A stretch of 64,000 bases of DNA from Saxidomus purpurata (Eukaryota > Mollusca > Bivalvia > Venerida > Veneridae), in contig JAFMSR010000019.1 in the NCBI GenBank assembly GCA_022818135.1, forward strand, positions 27,908,924 through 27,972,923, given 5' to 3'. Of the stretch, positions 12,901 through 22,937 are shown in pieces. Position 1 is the first letter of the stretch, and the number at the start of each line of letters is the position of its first letter. The notes under the pieces are model-generated. The model had not been told where the DNA came from and ran no database searches. It was given only the letters and a program-made list of their open reading frames with translations. The position numbers were made by a program, and so were the translations under genes.

Positions 12901-15900
12901 ACTTTTCCTTGTCCGGAGCATAACGTGAAAACTACTGGTTGGAATCCAAAACAATTTTAACAATGATCAAGCACAGTCAGAGGAACTGCAGTGTACAAGA
13001 ACCATAACTCTATCTTGAGTATTTACAGAGTTATTGCCCTTTGTTGCTTTTCCTTGTCCGGAGCATAACTTGAAAACTACTGGATGGAATTCAATACAAC
13101 TTCATACAATGGTCAACTACATTGAAAGGAAGTGCAGTGCACAGGAACCATAACTCTTTCTTGACTCATTACAGAGTTATTGCCCTTTGTTACTTTTGCA
13201 AGGTATTCTGTTACTGCGAACTTCCTCAGTTTATAAAGCAGTCTTTCGGGGGTATTAATCACATTTAGTGATAGCTCTAGTTAGAGTTTGCTGAATGCCA
13301 AGTCACCTCTGTAGTACCAGTGGCTCCAATGGCTCTAGCCTCTAGTTTTACATGTTTGTATGACTAAAGAAATGAATATTATCATTTTATGTAAAAGGTT
13401 TCTTTACATGTCTTGTATACATGTATTTTCAGCTTCGGCAGAAGGTTTCTATGTAACCTTGTCAAGTTTTATGTTCCATCGTGTTATTGTTCATACTGTT
13501 TCATTCTTGTTATGACTCGTATTTTGTTGTTCTCAACATGACAGAGTTTTTTTTAGTCTACAAAGGGGCCTCTGTGGTTTCAGTGGTTAGAATTGCTGAT
13601 TTGAAACTGTTACCTCTTTAATTGAGGGTCTGTGGGTTTGAGCCCTGCTACTGACCATGTTTCTTTATGTGAGAAAGTTGGCAGTTTCAAATGCCTTTAA
13701 TCATGAAAGTCCGAGGTTACAAAACTTCACAAGTGCCACGTTTTTTTTGTCTTAATAGACACTTCCACTTTAGTGACTGTGCACATAGAAGAGAAGCTGT
13801 TTACACATTGTTTCCTTGTTGCATTCACCATGTAAATTCATCATCAACTCACAAAACCAGATTGTTCATTTTACCTTTCGGAGTTAAAATATGTTTGTGT
13901 ATTTTCTATCCAGTTCATTTTCCTTTCAGTTTTGTTATTTATTTTTTATCTAGTAACTGTAAGAGAATAAAATGATTACTTTTCTTGAGTTCGTAATTTT
14001 TTATTTAATAAATGTTTTATTTTCTTACAATATATTATACTTCACACATAATCTACTGAAGAAAAGATTTTCAAAAAAAAAAAGATTGAATAATTGTTTT
14101 CTTTTTGGTATCTGTTTAATTATCATGTCAAGTGGATATATTTTCAAAAGTTTAAGGGATTATATCTTCAAAGAAAGTAGTTCGGCTGTGTGTGCGTTAC
14201 AAGGATTTTTTCTCTCTTTGTAGTTTGGGGCTTACAGGTAGCCAATTGGTATAAAAACAAAAACTAAAACGTCACTGTTAATGTTATTACTTATTTCATT
14301 AAAGGGTTGGACAAGCAGCGTCCTCCGAAACCGAGTGTCCAATGGATCAGCAGACAAGCCTGGAACCAAGCTTGTGACCTTAGCGATGCCATTCCGGCTT
14401 TCCGTGGTATATACAATGATTTAAGCAAAACACCGTGCTGGGTCAAACTTGGAGAAAATTTGGTATGTACTCTTCCCGTATTTATGTTTTCAAAGCTGTA
14501 GGACAACTGATTTCGTTATACATCACTTTGAATTAAGATTTTGCAAGATAAAATGTTAGCGATTTTTTTTATCTCAGAGGTCAATCCATAAGAGCATGAA
14601 TTCATGAAGAAGTGAGCCCACTGGTTCACACTGTTGAAACAATATCAAACATTTCTGGAGAACTTTGAATAAGCGAAATGAAGAATTTGTGAAGAAGAAA
14701 CACACGAAAATAAAGTTTTCATAAATATTTCACGATTTACAGTACATTGTTATACATTTTGAAATGAGTTTGAAAGAATATTGACATATTAAAGCATATA
14801 TTATGATCTTGGGTCACTGACTTTAAAACACTGTAACCTCACTATAGGTTGCAGATTTGGGATTTTCAAATGAGCTCTAATCATTATCAGTCTATAAATT
14901 TTCAGTGAGCAGCTCTATGAATTAGTAAGGGTACTGTCTAACCATTGAAAGAAATACAAGGCCATTTTAGAAATTAAGTACTGGGTAAAGTGTTTAATGT
15001 TTCTGTGCTATTTGTATTTTAGATTCGTGCAAACCCAGAGACTGATGAAAGTTACGGACCAGAGCCTGATGCTCCACAAGAAGGGGAGGACACAGAAGTG
15101 ATAGATGATGGTACTGTCAAAGGTCACTGGGATATGAGGTTAACCAGCTTCCAAAAGTTGATGTTCATCAAAGTTTTCAAGGAAGAAAAATCTGTATTTG
15201 GTGCCACAGACTTTGTGAGAGATAATCTCGGTCCAGCCTTTGTTGAGAGCCCTAATGTGGCCCTTCAGACCCTGTATAATGACATGTCAAAGGTTTCAGC
15301 TCTAGTGTTTGTACTGAGCACAGGATCGGATCCCATGGGTGCCTTCCTGAGGTTTGCAAGAGAAAAAGGGTGCACTGACAAGTAAGTACCAAATTGGTAT
15401 TTCTCTAAGCACAAATTTTAATATCTCAGTGGAATTTTGACTTTAATGGCAAGTCTTCTGTTTTTAACAACTTGTACTTTTTATAAAGCTTACAGTTAAA
15501 GTAAATCTTACAGCATTTGAATTATTCACAGGCCTCTAAGAGTTGCTTTTTAATTTATTTAAGGTATTGTTAATTCCTTACTTGTATTTCATTACCATGT
15601 TTCACTTGGATACATGTACAAAGGTGTGACATAATGCAGTCATAGTTCTGACTCTTCATCTCCTATGTGACTATAAATAACCAAAAGTACCGGTATCAAT
15701 CCTCGTACATGTGCATAGAATCGTGTCACTCCTAATCATGTTTGTGTGAATAAATTTGTCTAATGAATATTTAAATGAAATATATCTTGTGTATTTCAGA
15801 GTGCAGTCTATCTCACTGGGTCAAGGTCAAGGTCCTGTAGCAGAGAAAATGATAAAGAGTGCTATAGTCAGTGGAGACTGGATTTTCCTACAGGTCAGTT

Positions 15901-18900
15901 TGTCACACAATTTTGCCTAATGTTTCACACAATTACTTAAAATAATGACAATATCGTTTAAACACATATCTTTACACTTTTCTTCTCCTGAAATTGCTGA
16001 CACACATTTTCAGTAGGCCCACAGAGGCCTGCTGAATAAACATGTACATCAAAGGTAACTACACAAAACAGTTTGGTGCTTAATATAGTCGAGTTTATCT
16101 TAAAATCAAGTACATGTAGTACCAAAAAGGGTTCAGTTCAATACAGTGGAATGTTACATGTGCATTTAATCCATGATGATGCTGTTTTGATATTATGTCT
16201 GTACAGGAACGTAGATTCTACGTTCCTGGTTTGTACATGTAAAGAGTGAAAATGAAAAAAATTATTAACTTCATGTGACTGTTTCAATATTTTTCTTATT
16301 TTGACAGAATTGCCTCTTGGCAACCTTACGGATGCTGTCAATAAATGCTTTGTACATATAAAGATTGAAAATGAAAAAAAGAAAGTGTCAACTTCATGTG
16401 TTTTCATATTTTTCTTATTTTTGACAGAACTGCCACTTGGCAGCCTCATGGATGTTGTCTATGGAGAACCTTGTAAAGGATATTTCAGAGAAACCTGATC
16501 AGATTCACGAGGATTATCGTTTGTTCCTCAGCTCAATGCCGTCAACAAAATTCCCAGTCAGTGTGTTACAAAACAGTGTCAAGGTCACTAACGAACCACC
16601 TAAAGGGCTGAAGGTGAGATTTTATGATTTTTTATGCCTCAGTAATAACACGGTCCCTCTCTGTCTGTACTTACAAAAGTGGGGGTTAAGTGGCTGTGAC
16701 AACAATAGGTAACCGTAAAACTATCTTCAATGTCATCCATTCTGTTTTGGTTGTGTGGCTTTATTTTGGTTTATTAGACTTAAAAGGACAATGAAGAGAA
16801 CACAAGGATAGCCACATAACTGCCAAATTCGTCCGGATCATGAGTCATAAGTATCATAAAGTGATAGAACACTTCAGCATTGAGGAACCGTATCCCTATG
16901 TTGCCTATTTTTTCAATCAGCCCACTTTGTTACATTTTCTTTTTTTGGGGTAGATTTTATGTCCGGTCACCTTGCTTCAATATGCAATGATTTTACACCA
17001 AACTATTAACCATATTCGAGTGTCACCACTTTAGGCTCGGGCTATTGTCACTTTCAAGTAACAGTTCTTGTTCAAAGTTGTCCTGTCCATAATTATGTCC
17101 GTCCATGTAGCTGCATGATATTGTCTACTCAACTCTTTATACATGTTTGGGAAAGTGATTGCACAAGGTATAACAGAGAGGAAGGTTTGCTTTAACTTTT
17201 TCTGCAAGAATTATAATAAACCCTGTGTTATTTTTTTGCTTTATAGACTTAAATGAAAAATAAAACAGATATTTCTCAATACATTAATTTAAAAATAAGT
17301 TGAATAAATTATGCTACAATGTACATGTATCTTATGAAGTATTTTTGGACGATTCTCAGGCTAACACACGAAGAGCTTTTGCTGAGATCACCCCTAACTT
17401 CTTTGAAGACCACGTGCTTGGAAGTGACTGGAGAAGAATTATATTTGGAATCTGTTTCTTCCATGCAATCATTCAGGAGAGAAAGAAGTTTGGACCACTT
17501 GGGTGGAATATCAAGGTGAGAAAACTGTAAAACAGCTTTTACTCTGTCTGACCCTATCTGCTAATTCATACATCTGTGCATTGGATACAAAATTTAAATT
17601 CGTGAATAGATCGATTGCTCGAATGGATAGATCTGATTGCTCAGAAATCGTGAAATTTTCGTCACACGAAAGTTTCTACTTACAGTGCTTAGCCTGTTGA
17701 GTAAGGGGGAGTAGAGGTTTTCATGATTCATTAAGTTTAATCATGCCAGTAGCATGTCGTACACATGTGATGCCTTGTTTTACATGCCAGTTGTATTTAG
17801 TATATGTAACACCTTATTTTATCTGTTTCAGTATGAATTCAATGACAGTGACCGTGAGTGTGCTTTACTGAATATGCAGATCTTCTGTCAAGAAGGCATC
17901 ATACCATGGGATGCTCTTGTCTACATCACAGGGGAGGTAAACATCTTCTATTTATACTATGTACTTTTGAAAACAATGTAAGATAATATTTTTTCATACA
18001 TACCGAAAGCAAATTCCATCCATGTTAATTAGATTAGATATGACATTAAGTTTTGATCTAGATAATGGTTACGATTTAGCCACTACCTATATTTCATTTT
18101 ATGTCGGGGGACCTTTTTCATTGTGTATCAGTTGCCAGTTTTGTCACATGTACTGTTTAGGATATATCACTATTGTTTATCAAAGTCAGCTGGCAGCCTG
18201 ATCATTGGCCCTTGTTCTCCTAGTATAAGCAGGTTTAGAGCATGTACAAGAAATGGGGTCCTGAATATTCTTACAGTAAACGACTCTTGGAACATTCTTG
18301 CTGTCATTAACAATCAAACAAAAGAAAATCTCAACTTCAATTTTAGTGTGGTTAATACCTTTTGTCTTTAATTCTTTACATGTGTCATTGTGTGTTTACA
18401 GATTACGTATGGTGGACGTGTGACGGACTACCAAGATCAGAGATGTTTGAGAACCATTCTGAAAACTTTCTTCAATCCCAACACTATGGACCCAGACTAT
18501 AAATATTCTCCTTCAGGTAAGTGCTTCATGAAAGAGTTTGGATATCAAAACTAGGATGCTACTGGATAAATATACGCAAAATGTATCACATTATTTAACA
18601 GTTCTTTTACCTGATAATCATGAGGTGGAGTGGTGGCGCGTTCGCCTTAGGGTCAGAGAGTCCCGGGTTTGATCCCACCTGTACTATGGTGGTTGTGTCC
18701 TTAGGCAAGATACAGATATTTCCACATTGCCTTTCTCTCTTGGAGATTGATTTCATCTGGAATGAGTCTTGAGAGCAATTAATCTAAGTTGTAAGAACTT
18801 GTTTTGCAATCGAGAATAAATAGATTAGTATAAATTAAAACCTGATATAGCGCCTTTAATATAACATCATTACTTTTATTTCAGGAATTTACTATGCACC

Positions 18901-21900
18901 AGCTAGCCCCAAACTTGATGATATCCGTGGATACATTGAAAGCCTGCCGCTAATTGATGAACCAGAGATATTTGGCATGCACGAAAATGCCAACATTGCT
19001 TTCCAGGTTGGTAATATGACTTATGACAAGTACATTTTGTACTGTCCAACCTTGCTGAATGACACCTCCATAGAGCAACAACCTCCATCAAAAGACACAC
19101 ATTTTCTGTCCTGTTACGTCAAATATATAAGGAATCATCTCTGCAGAACAACACCTCTATATCAAACACATTTCTGTGTTCCCAAGGATGTTCGCTTCTA
19201 AGGGGTTGCACTGTAAAGTTTACAAAATTTTAAGGATTTAAATTTCTGTGTTGGTGAATACATACGTTGTACGTACCTTTATATCAACCCTTTTAGTCTA
19301 CAAATAATTGGCTGTACCCAATCGGTATCGGCTTAATATTCTATGATAAATGGTTGATCAAAATACATACACCCAATAAATTGATACTACATGAAAAAGA
19401 AACTCATAATTTAGATTGGCATAGTTTAGCCCAGACTACATTAGCTAGACAGATCTTTCGGTGAGTGTGACGGAATTATATATTATACATATTAAGAATA
19501 GTGCATTGGTATTTATAGAAATCAAAGCATCACCGTTTATACAGGTAGTCAGATTAAAACTAAATTATGTAATTTCCACAGACCCAAGAGACTCAGAACT
19601 TGGTGAACACAATCGTCGACGTACAGCCACGACTGTCAAGCGGAGGAACTGGAAAATCTAACGATGAAATAGTGTATGAACTGGCAGATAGCATTCTGGG
19701 TAAATTGATGGACAAATTGGACATAGAATTAGCCAATCAGGAGATGTTTGAGCCGGATGAAAAGGGCAGACTCAATTCACTTACGACAGTACTTACACAG
19801 GAAGTTGAGAGATTTAACAAACTGCTTAGAGTTATCAAGGTATGCATCTTGCTTAATTTGAACTGTTGAGAGTTTTAAATTCTGCCACTCTGCCTAATTT
19901 CTGCTTTAGACTTTCTCATCTTTTTTATTGTACCGTTTCTGAATCGATTTCGTGTTCATTTACAATCAACCGACTAAGTAGTGAATATTGTAGGTTGCGA
20001 TCAAGATATAAATGCAATTGCAAAGCTAAATGTGATTGGCACTAATAAGAGGATGTTATGCAAAACAGGCCAAAACGTTCAAGTCGTAAGGCTAAACCAG
20101 AAACCAGAAAATTGAAGCTTGATGGCAAAAACTCTAGCACGAGTGATTTCACTCTCTTGAATCTTCTTCGGAGAAAAGCAACAGGATGGAAGTTTTAGGC
20201 TGCCAAAGGGATCCTTACATGGTGTTCTAAGGCTAGGTTATGCACCAAATACCTTATCATACAGATCTACAAACTTTTCTGTTGATACATGTATTTCTTT
20301 GTGAGATTTCATCTTTATGTTAGGGGTTTTTGTTTCAATATTTCTAAGGTCATTTCATATTTGGTTGTCAGAATTTCTCGCCACATGCTCGGAGAGTCCC
20401 GGAATCGATCCCCACCAGTACACAATTAGGTACAGTGGCCTTTGGCAAGACACAGATAATTTTCAAATTTTCCCCTTCTCTCTCTTCAAGTTTGAGTCCA
20501 ACTGGAGTGAGTCTCGGGAGCGATTAATCTTAAGTTGTTAGAACTTGTTTGCAATACAATGTAATTACATAAATTGGTATAAGTCAAAACTAATGAAAGT
20601 TTAAATGTTTTGCAATATTTATTTTCAGACGTCGCTTACTAACCTACAGAAAGCCATTAAAGGTTACGTAGTGATGAGTGAAGAGCTAGATGCTGTATAT
20701 ACTAGTTTTATAAACAGCCACGTACCAGTGATGTGGGCAAATGCAGCATACCCTTCCCTGAAACCACTGGGCAGCTGGGTCCAAGATTTGGTGTTCCGCT
20801 GTGCATTTATTGACAACTGGATTCAGCATGGACAGCCTAAATCTTTCTGGCTTTCTGGATTTTTCTTCCCACAAGGTATGTTCGGAAATCCTTTTTTAAT
20901 TACAGAGGCGAGTGCTGTTACCTAAAGATAAATATCTTGGTAATTATATTCAGCCTTTATTGATTGGCACTTAAGTCTTTTAATTACGAAATATTGTTGT
21001 CTGATATAATTACCGTTCGCAAACGGTACATTGCAGTTAAGTTTTCTAGTTTCTCCACTTAACAATATTGGCTCAGGACGTCAACGATTGGCGCCTGCTT
21101 TAATATTTTAAAGATCATAATGCACCTCGAGGAAAAATTAAGTGTAGTACATGTACATATAGATAGATACAAAAATGTAGGCATGTTTGAAATCAGAAAT
21201 TTTAGTGCTGGACTTATGGATGAATGATCGTCGTCTGAAACACTGAGTAAGATGACAGTAAGATGTAGCACATATTTTTTAAAGTACTATAAAAGTTTGT
21301 TTTTTTCCAGGGTTTTTGACTGGCACACTGCAGAATTACGCCAGAAAGTTCAACCTGCCAATAGATCACTTGAGTTTCAAGTATAACGTGTATCCATGTA
21401 TCAGAGATCAGAAGGAAGTCTACAGACAGATGGCAGACCTCAAGTTTGGAGAAGAAATGGAAATGGATAAGGAGGTATGTGGCATTATTTTTTCTTGCAG
21501 GAAAACATTAGCCTTTATGCTGCCAGAACGAAATGTGCCTTTGCATCCAGTGTTGACAATGATAAGACTGTACATGTTTTTGGTCTCTTATTTAGATGTT
21601 GGTAGTTTAATTGCCCTTCTAAATTGCCATTTTATTTCATGGTAAAGTAAAACGTTAAGAATTCAACAAAAATGCTTCGAAAACATGTACGGAATATCAT
21701 GCACTGCTGTGTTATTTCTTTTACTATCCAATGAAAATGAAACTAAAACGTTCAAAGTAGGCGTATGATTTTTTTTTAAACTAGGATAGTCAAACAGTAT
21801 TTTAATTAGAATAATCGACTACTGTCATTAGAAAAAGAAATATTCTACAGATTGATATAATAGTTATTTAATAATATGAATATCTGTCAAAAATTTATGA

Positions 21901-22937
21901 AAATTAGAATTTTAAATTTCAACTCGTTTTATCACTGTTATGTTGGGGTTTTAAAAATATCTTAAGTAGAAACACCGTAGCAATTCATTAACTTTCCTGT
22001 TGCAGTTGGACGTGCCGGAGAATGGAGTACTGGTACATGGATTGTTCATGGACGCCAGTGCATGGGACATGCAAACAATGAAAATGATAGATGCCTTACC
22101 AGGAGAAATGAGTGCTGAGCTGCCCATGTTACATATGGAACCTGGCATGGACCTTGTGCCGGACCCTGCTGACTATATGGCACCTATGTATAAAACCTCT
22201 GCACGTGCTGGTACCTTGTCAACCACAGGTAAAGTTAATTGCAGTTTTCAAAATATCACCGAAAAAATTGAATGAAAGGGCCATATTTGCCTTCATTTTT
22301 GCCGTGTGTAGATTGTGAGATTAGATAAGAATATAAGAAATGTGATTGGTATGGGTCAAATTAATTGGAAGAGGGTTACATAAATTAGTGTTTTATTGTA
22401 TGATATCAAAAATGTATGCCGTGCTTATTGACTTAATAAGTACATACATGTACATTGTATGAAATAATAGTTCAATTAATAACCAGAAAAAAAGAAACAA
22501 TGACGACTTAAAGCAAATGAATGCTTACCGTTGATTTAATAAGTGTATTTATCTAAATTCATCCGAGTGTGTGAGACCAAACACTACTCGCTGTCGTACC
22601 CACGTTACTATTTTAGCATATATGTAATATTTTACCTACCCGTAGTCATTTTTTAAATGTTTTTAGAAAAAAATTCCGCTAGTTGTAGGGTACTAATGAC
22701 CCTTTAAATCAAGAGGTGGCTTTCAAGTGATCAGCTGTTTTTTACGAGTAATAAACTTTTCTTTAAGCTGTTTAACGTGCTTTTACTTTTTATTTGAATA
22801 GTTTTAAAATGTTTCCCATCTGGCTTATTTCAGGACATTCCACCAACTACGTGGTGGCTGTATATCTACCATCTACGTTCTCACAGGATTACTGGATTGC
22901 AAAGGCCGCTGCTCTACTGTGTCAGCTCAGTGAATAA
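619..22937 (+). CDS. DNAH6: Dynein axonemal heavy chain 6-like, C-terminal part (30 exons, 5'-partial)
   Basis: The protein is the motor subunit of a single-headed inner-arm axonemal dynein, an ATP-driven minus-end microtubule motor in cilia and flagella. Thirty exons with GT donors and AG acceptors join to about 1757 residues, roughly the last 40 percent of a ~4150-residue heavy chain. They cover AAA4, the coiled-coil stalk with its microtubule-binding tip, AAA5, AAA6 and the C-terminal domain. The DNAH6 assignment rests on my memory of the family: the stalk, the [10 protein letters not shown] segment, the LGQGQGP segment and the ending [14 protein letters not shown] fit DNAH6 better than DNAH3, 7, 12 or 1. 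The summed exon length is 5275 bases, one more than a multiple of three, because of one phase mismatch at 11596/14305. All other junctions agree in phase. The gene starts upstream of the window. A phylogeny would be needed to exclude a neighbouring paralogue. Confidence 0.95.
2540..2670. repeat. Dispersed repeat with TTCGTGAAT/TGCTCACAAAT motifs
   Basis: Similar A/T-rich segments with AAATTCGYGAA, a CTGCTCACAAAT motif and TTTCGTCAYACGAAA recur near 7280-7400, 11320-11440, 17580-17700, 28480-28645 and 37075-37200. I see no coding capacity. It looks like an old dispersed short element; boundaries are approximate. Confidence 0.45.
3228..3402. repeat. Short TIR repeat of the ACAGTAAACTC family, copy 1
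   Basis: It holds AACGAACTCAATGGTACCAT, TTCTTTATATCCAGAGTATG, AATAAAGAAGGAATGAAATT and ATATCCGGAGTTGTTTA. Related copies lie at 5405-5595, 25795-25870, 26447-26551, 45082-45268 and 63550-63675. The copy at 26447 shows the terminal inverted repeats clearly. Confidence 0.55.
4463..7171 (+). CDS. DNAH6: DNAH6 exons encoding the coiled-coil stalk and microtubule-binding domain
   Basis: Exons are 4463-4643, 4964-5199, 5636-5798, 6363-6445 and 6934-7171. The first two encode coiled coil 1, a charged heptad-rich helix (for example [20 protein letters not shown]). The middle exons encode the tip: [20 protein letters not shown], then a W-containing segment, then [16 protein letters not shown]. The last exon is coiled coil 2 and ends [14 protein letters not shown], the usual lead into AAA5. 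The stalk tip binds tubulin and passes the nucleotide state along the coiled coil. The intron after 5798 contains a degenerate ~47-bp repeat (about 6000-6320). Confidence 0.95.
4760..4890 (+). repeat. SINE tail fragment, family 3
   Basis: The segment CTAGTACTGGTTCTTCCCAG, then a GTAAACT motif and a closing GGCGTTGAACTCCTACAACA, recurs in diverged form at 6690-6870. There it ends CTTAAAACTTCTACAACACA. This looks like the 3' body of a dispersed short repeat, possibly the family whose tRNA-like head is at 13566. It lies in the DNAH6 intron between 4643 and 4964. Confidence 0.45.
5405..5595. repeat. Short TIR repeat of the ACAGTAAACTC family, copy 2
   Basis: It opens GTACAGTAAATTCTGTTTAT and contains AACTCCATGGGACCATTTAG, TTGTTCCTTATATCTGGAGT and GACTGTATCTGGAGTTGTTG. 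It lies in the DNAH6 intron before the exon at 5636. Confidence 0.6.
6000..6325 (+). repeat. Degenerate tandem repeat, ~47-bp unit
   Basis: Units built from AAGGGAGGTTACTCTTGATA and GAAATTGTTACT recur about six times with indels. The block sits in the DNAH6 intron between 5798 and 6363. Confidence 0.6.
6690..6870 (+). repeat. SINE tail fragment, family 3, second copy
   Basis: It shares with the 4760 copy the ACTAGTACTGGTT motif followed by a run to CTTCTACAACACA. It also begins with TTATGTGAGAAATTTGGCAG, which matches TTATGTGAGAAAGTTGGCAG after the tRNA-like head at 13566. The three copies together outline one repeat family. Confidence 0.45.
7770..9618 (+). CDS. DNAH6: DNAH6 exons encoding AAA5
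   Basis: Exons are 7770-8072 (phase 0 at both ends), 8579-8764 and 9446-9618. They contain [17 protein letters not shown], then the WNTHGLP...[13 protein letters not shown] segment, RWPLMIDPQ, and the block [20 protein letters not shown], all characteristic of dynein AAA5. The intron 8073-8578 holds a SINE copy and the intron 8765-9445 another. The donor after 9618 (AAG|GTAACT) lies in a tandem repeat that copies the donor sequence downstream. Confidence 0.95.
8093..8345 (+). repeat. SINE copy, family 2
   Basis: The stretch with GGGCATGTAAAAG, AAGGGGTCTATTCGTAAAAG, CTAGGGTCTGGCACTCGGAT and CTTCAACCTGCGCTTGTCAG matches the reverse strand of 32195-32515. The homology begins 20 bases after the splice donor at 8073. 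The two copies are in opposite orientations within the window. Confidence 0.65.
9060..9283 (-). repeat. tRNA-derived SINE, family 1
   Basis: On the minus strand it begins GCCGTGGCGCAATGGTAGCG (A box), has a B box GGTTCGATCCC, then a body with GTGTCCTTAGGCAAGACACA and TCTGGAATGAGTCTCGAGAG, and ends in CAATCGAGAATAAATAAAT. The same body and tail occur at 18620-18840 and 20370-20590. Box A, box B and the shared 3' tail identify a SINE. Confidence 0.85.
9616..9985 (+). repeat. Tandem repeat of ~130 bp that includes a splice donor
   Basis: Three units start at about 9616, 9747 and 9875 with AAGGYAACTACTT. Each contains CAGAGTTACTTCCCTT-type blocks and a TTTGTAATGG segment. The first unit begins on the last codon of the DNAH6 exon 9446-9618. 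The third reproduces AAGGTAACTACTT, a donor-like sequence. Confidence 0.75.
10028..14462 (+). CDS. DNAH6: DNAH6 exons between AAA5 and AAA6 (buttress region and small subdomain)
   Basis: Exons are 10028-10208, 10439-10618, 10840-10946, 11480-11596 and 14305-14462. They encode [16 protein letters not shown]...[19 protein letters not shown], then [61 protein letters not shown] and [16 protein letters not shown]. All match the dynein region where the coiled-coil buttress leaves AAA5 and re-enters the ring. The last junction is abnormal. Exon 11480-11596 leaves two bases of an unfinished codon before donor GTAAGT, but the next exon, after AAAG at 14301-14304, supplies two bases before the in-frame TTG at 14307. 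One base too many results. The intron 11597-14304 carries the tandem-core TIR element. Confidence 0.9.
11019..11086. repeat. Near-perfect 30-bp inverted repeat (hairpin)
   Basis: Left arm ATAAAAGAGAAATCTATCTC (and ten more bases) pairs with the right arm ending GAGATAGATTTCTCTTTTAT. The first 25 pairs are perfect, the next five contain one G-T wobble, and the loop is 8 bases. It lies in the DNAH6 intron 10947-11479. Confidence 0.85.
11785..13255. mobile_element. Non-autonomous TIR element with ~143-bp tandem core
   Basis: The element opens with ATACCCCCGAAA (11785-11796) and closes with its exact reverse complement TTTCGGGGGTAT (13244-13255). A subterminal hairpin (CCCCCGAAAC/GTTTAGGGGG) follows the left end. 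Between about 11880 and 13200 a unit of ~143 bp recurs about nine times with TTTTCCTTGTCCGGAGCATA, CAATACAACTTCATACAATG and TTACAGAGTTATTGCCCTTT. It has no transposase. The left end resembles a repeat that is common in bivalve genomes (memory). It fills much of the DNAH6 intron 11597-14304. Confidence 0.8.
13560..13705 (+). repeat. tRNA-like SINE head, family 3
   Basis: GGCCTCTGTGGTTTCAGTGG resembles a pol III A box context. GGGTTTGAGCCCTGC about 55 bases later resembles a B box (GGTTCGANCCC with changes). The following GAGAAAGTTGGCAGTTTC links it to the repeat at 6690. It lies in the DNAH6 intron 11597-14304. Confidence 0.45.
15023..18516 (+). CDS. DNAH6: DNAH6 exons encoding AAA6
   Basis: Exons are 15023-15381, 15800-15893, 16428-16613, 17360-17515, 17832-17936 and 18402-18516. 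Diagnostic segments are [61 protein letters not shown] sequence with [51 protein letters not shown], and [16 protein letters not shown]. The acidic insert near the start of the first exon (about residues 10-35) is not well conserved among dyneins. A degenerate copy of the acceptor and first bases of the 16428 exon lies just upstream at 16230-16348. Confidence 0.95.
16204..16228. repeat. 25-nt perfect palindrome
   Basis: CAGGAACGTAGA, a single T, then TCTACGTTCCTG. It lies just before the duplicated exon-start repeat. Confidence 0.8.
16230..16470 (+). repeat. Tandem duplication of an intron 3' end plus exon start
   Basis: Copy 1 (16230-16348) and copy 2 (16349-16470) share TGTACATRTAAAGA, AAAATGAAAAAAA, AACTTCATGTG, the polypyrimidine tract, TTGACAGAAYTGCC and about 40 exon-like bases. 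Copy 2 contains the true acceptor at 16427 and the AAA6 exon. In copy 1 the exon piece reads [11 protein letters not shown] against [11 protein letters not shown], so it is a decayed decoy exon. Confidence 0.8.
18620..18840 (+). repeat. tRNA-derived SINE, family 1, second copy
   Basis: It carries GTGGTGGCGCGTTCGCCTTA, then GGGTTTGATCCC, GTGTCCTTAGGCAAGATACA, TCTGGAATGAGTCTTGAGAG and CAATCGAGAATAAATAGATT. Part of the A box is deleted. It lies in the intron between 18516 and 18885. Confidence 0.85.
18885..22937 (+). CDS. DNAH6: DNAH6 exons encoding the C-terminal domain and stop
   Basis: Exons are 18885-19006, 19582-19839, 20629-20875, 21311-21474, 22006-22228 and 22834-22937, with TAA at 22935-22937. 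They encode [12 protein letters not shown], the segment ending [24 protein letters not shown]...[48 protein letters not shown], and [20 protein letters not shown] followed by the final [14 protein letters not shown]. This domain packs on AAA ring faces and tunes processivity in dyneins (family knowledge). All junctions are in phase. Confidence 0.95.
20370..20590 (+). repeat. tRNA-derived SINE, family 1, third and most diverged copy
   Basis: It has GGAATCGATCCCCACC in place of the B box, TTTGGCAAGACACAGATAAT, CAACTGGAGTGAGTCTCGGG and a diverged tail. The head is largely lost. It lies in the intron before the exon at 20629. Confidence 0.75.

Noticed and set aside
13691..14223. ORFs of 83-94 codons in the DNAH6 intron
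   Set aside because: Low-complexity Phe/Leu-rich translations of AT-rich intron; no splice link to the gene.
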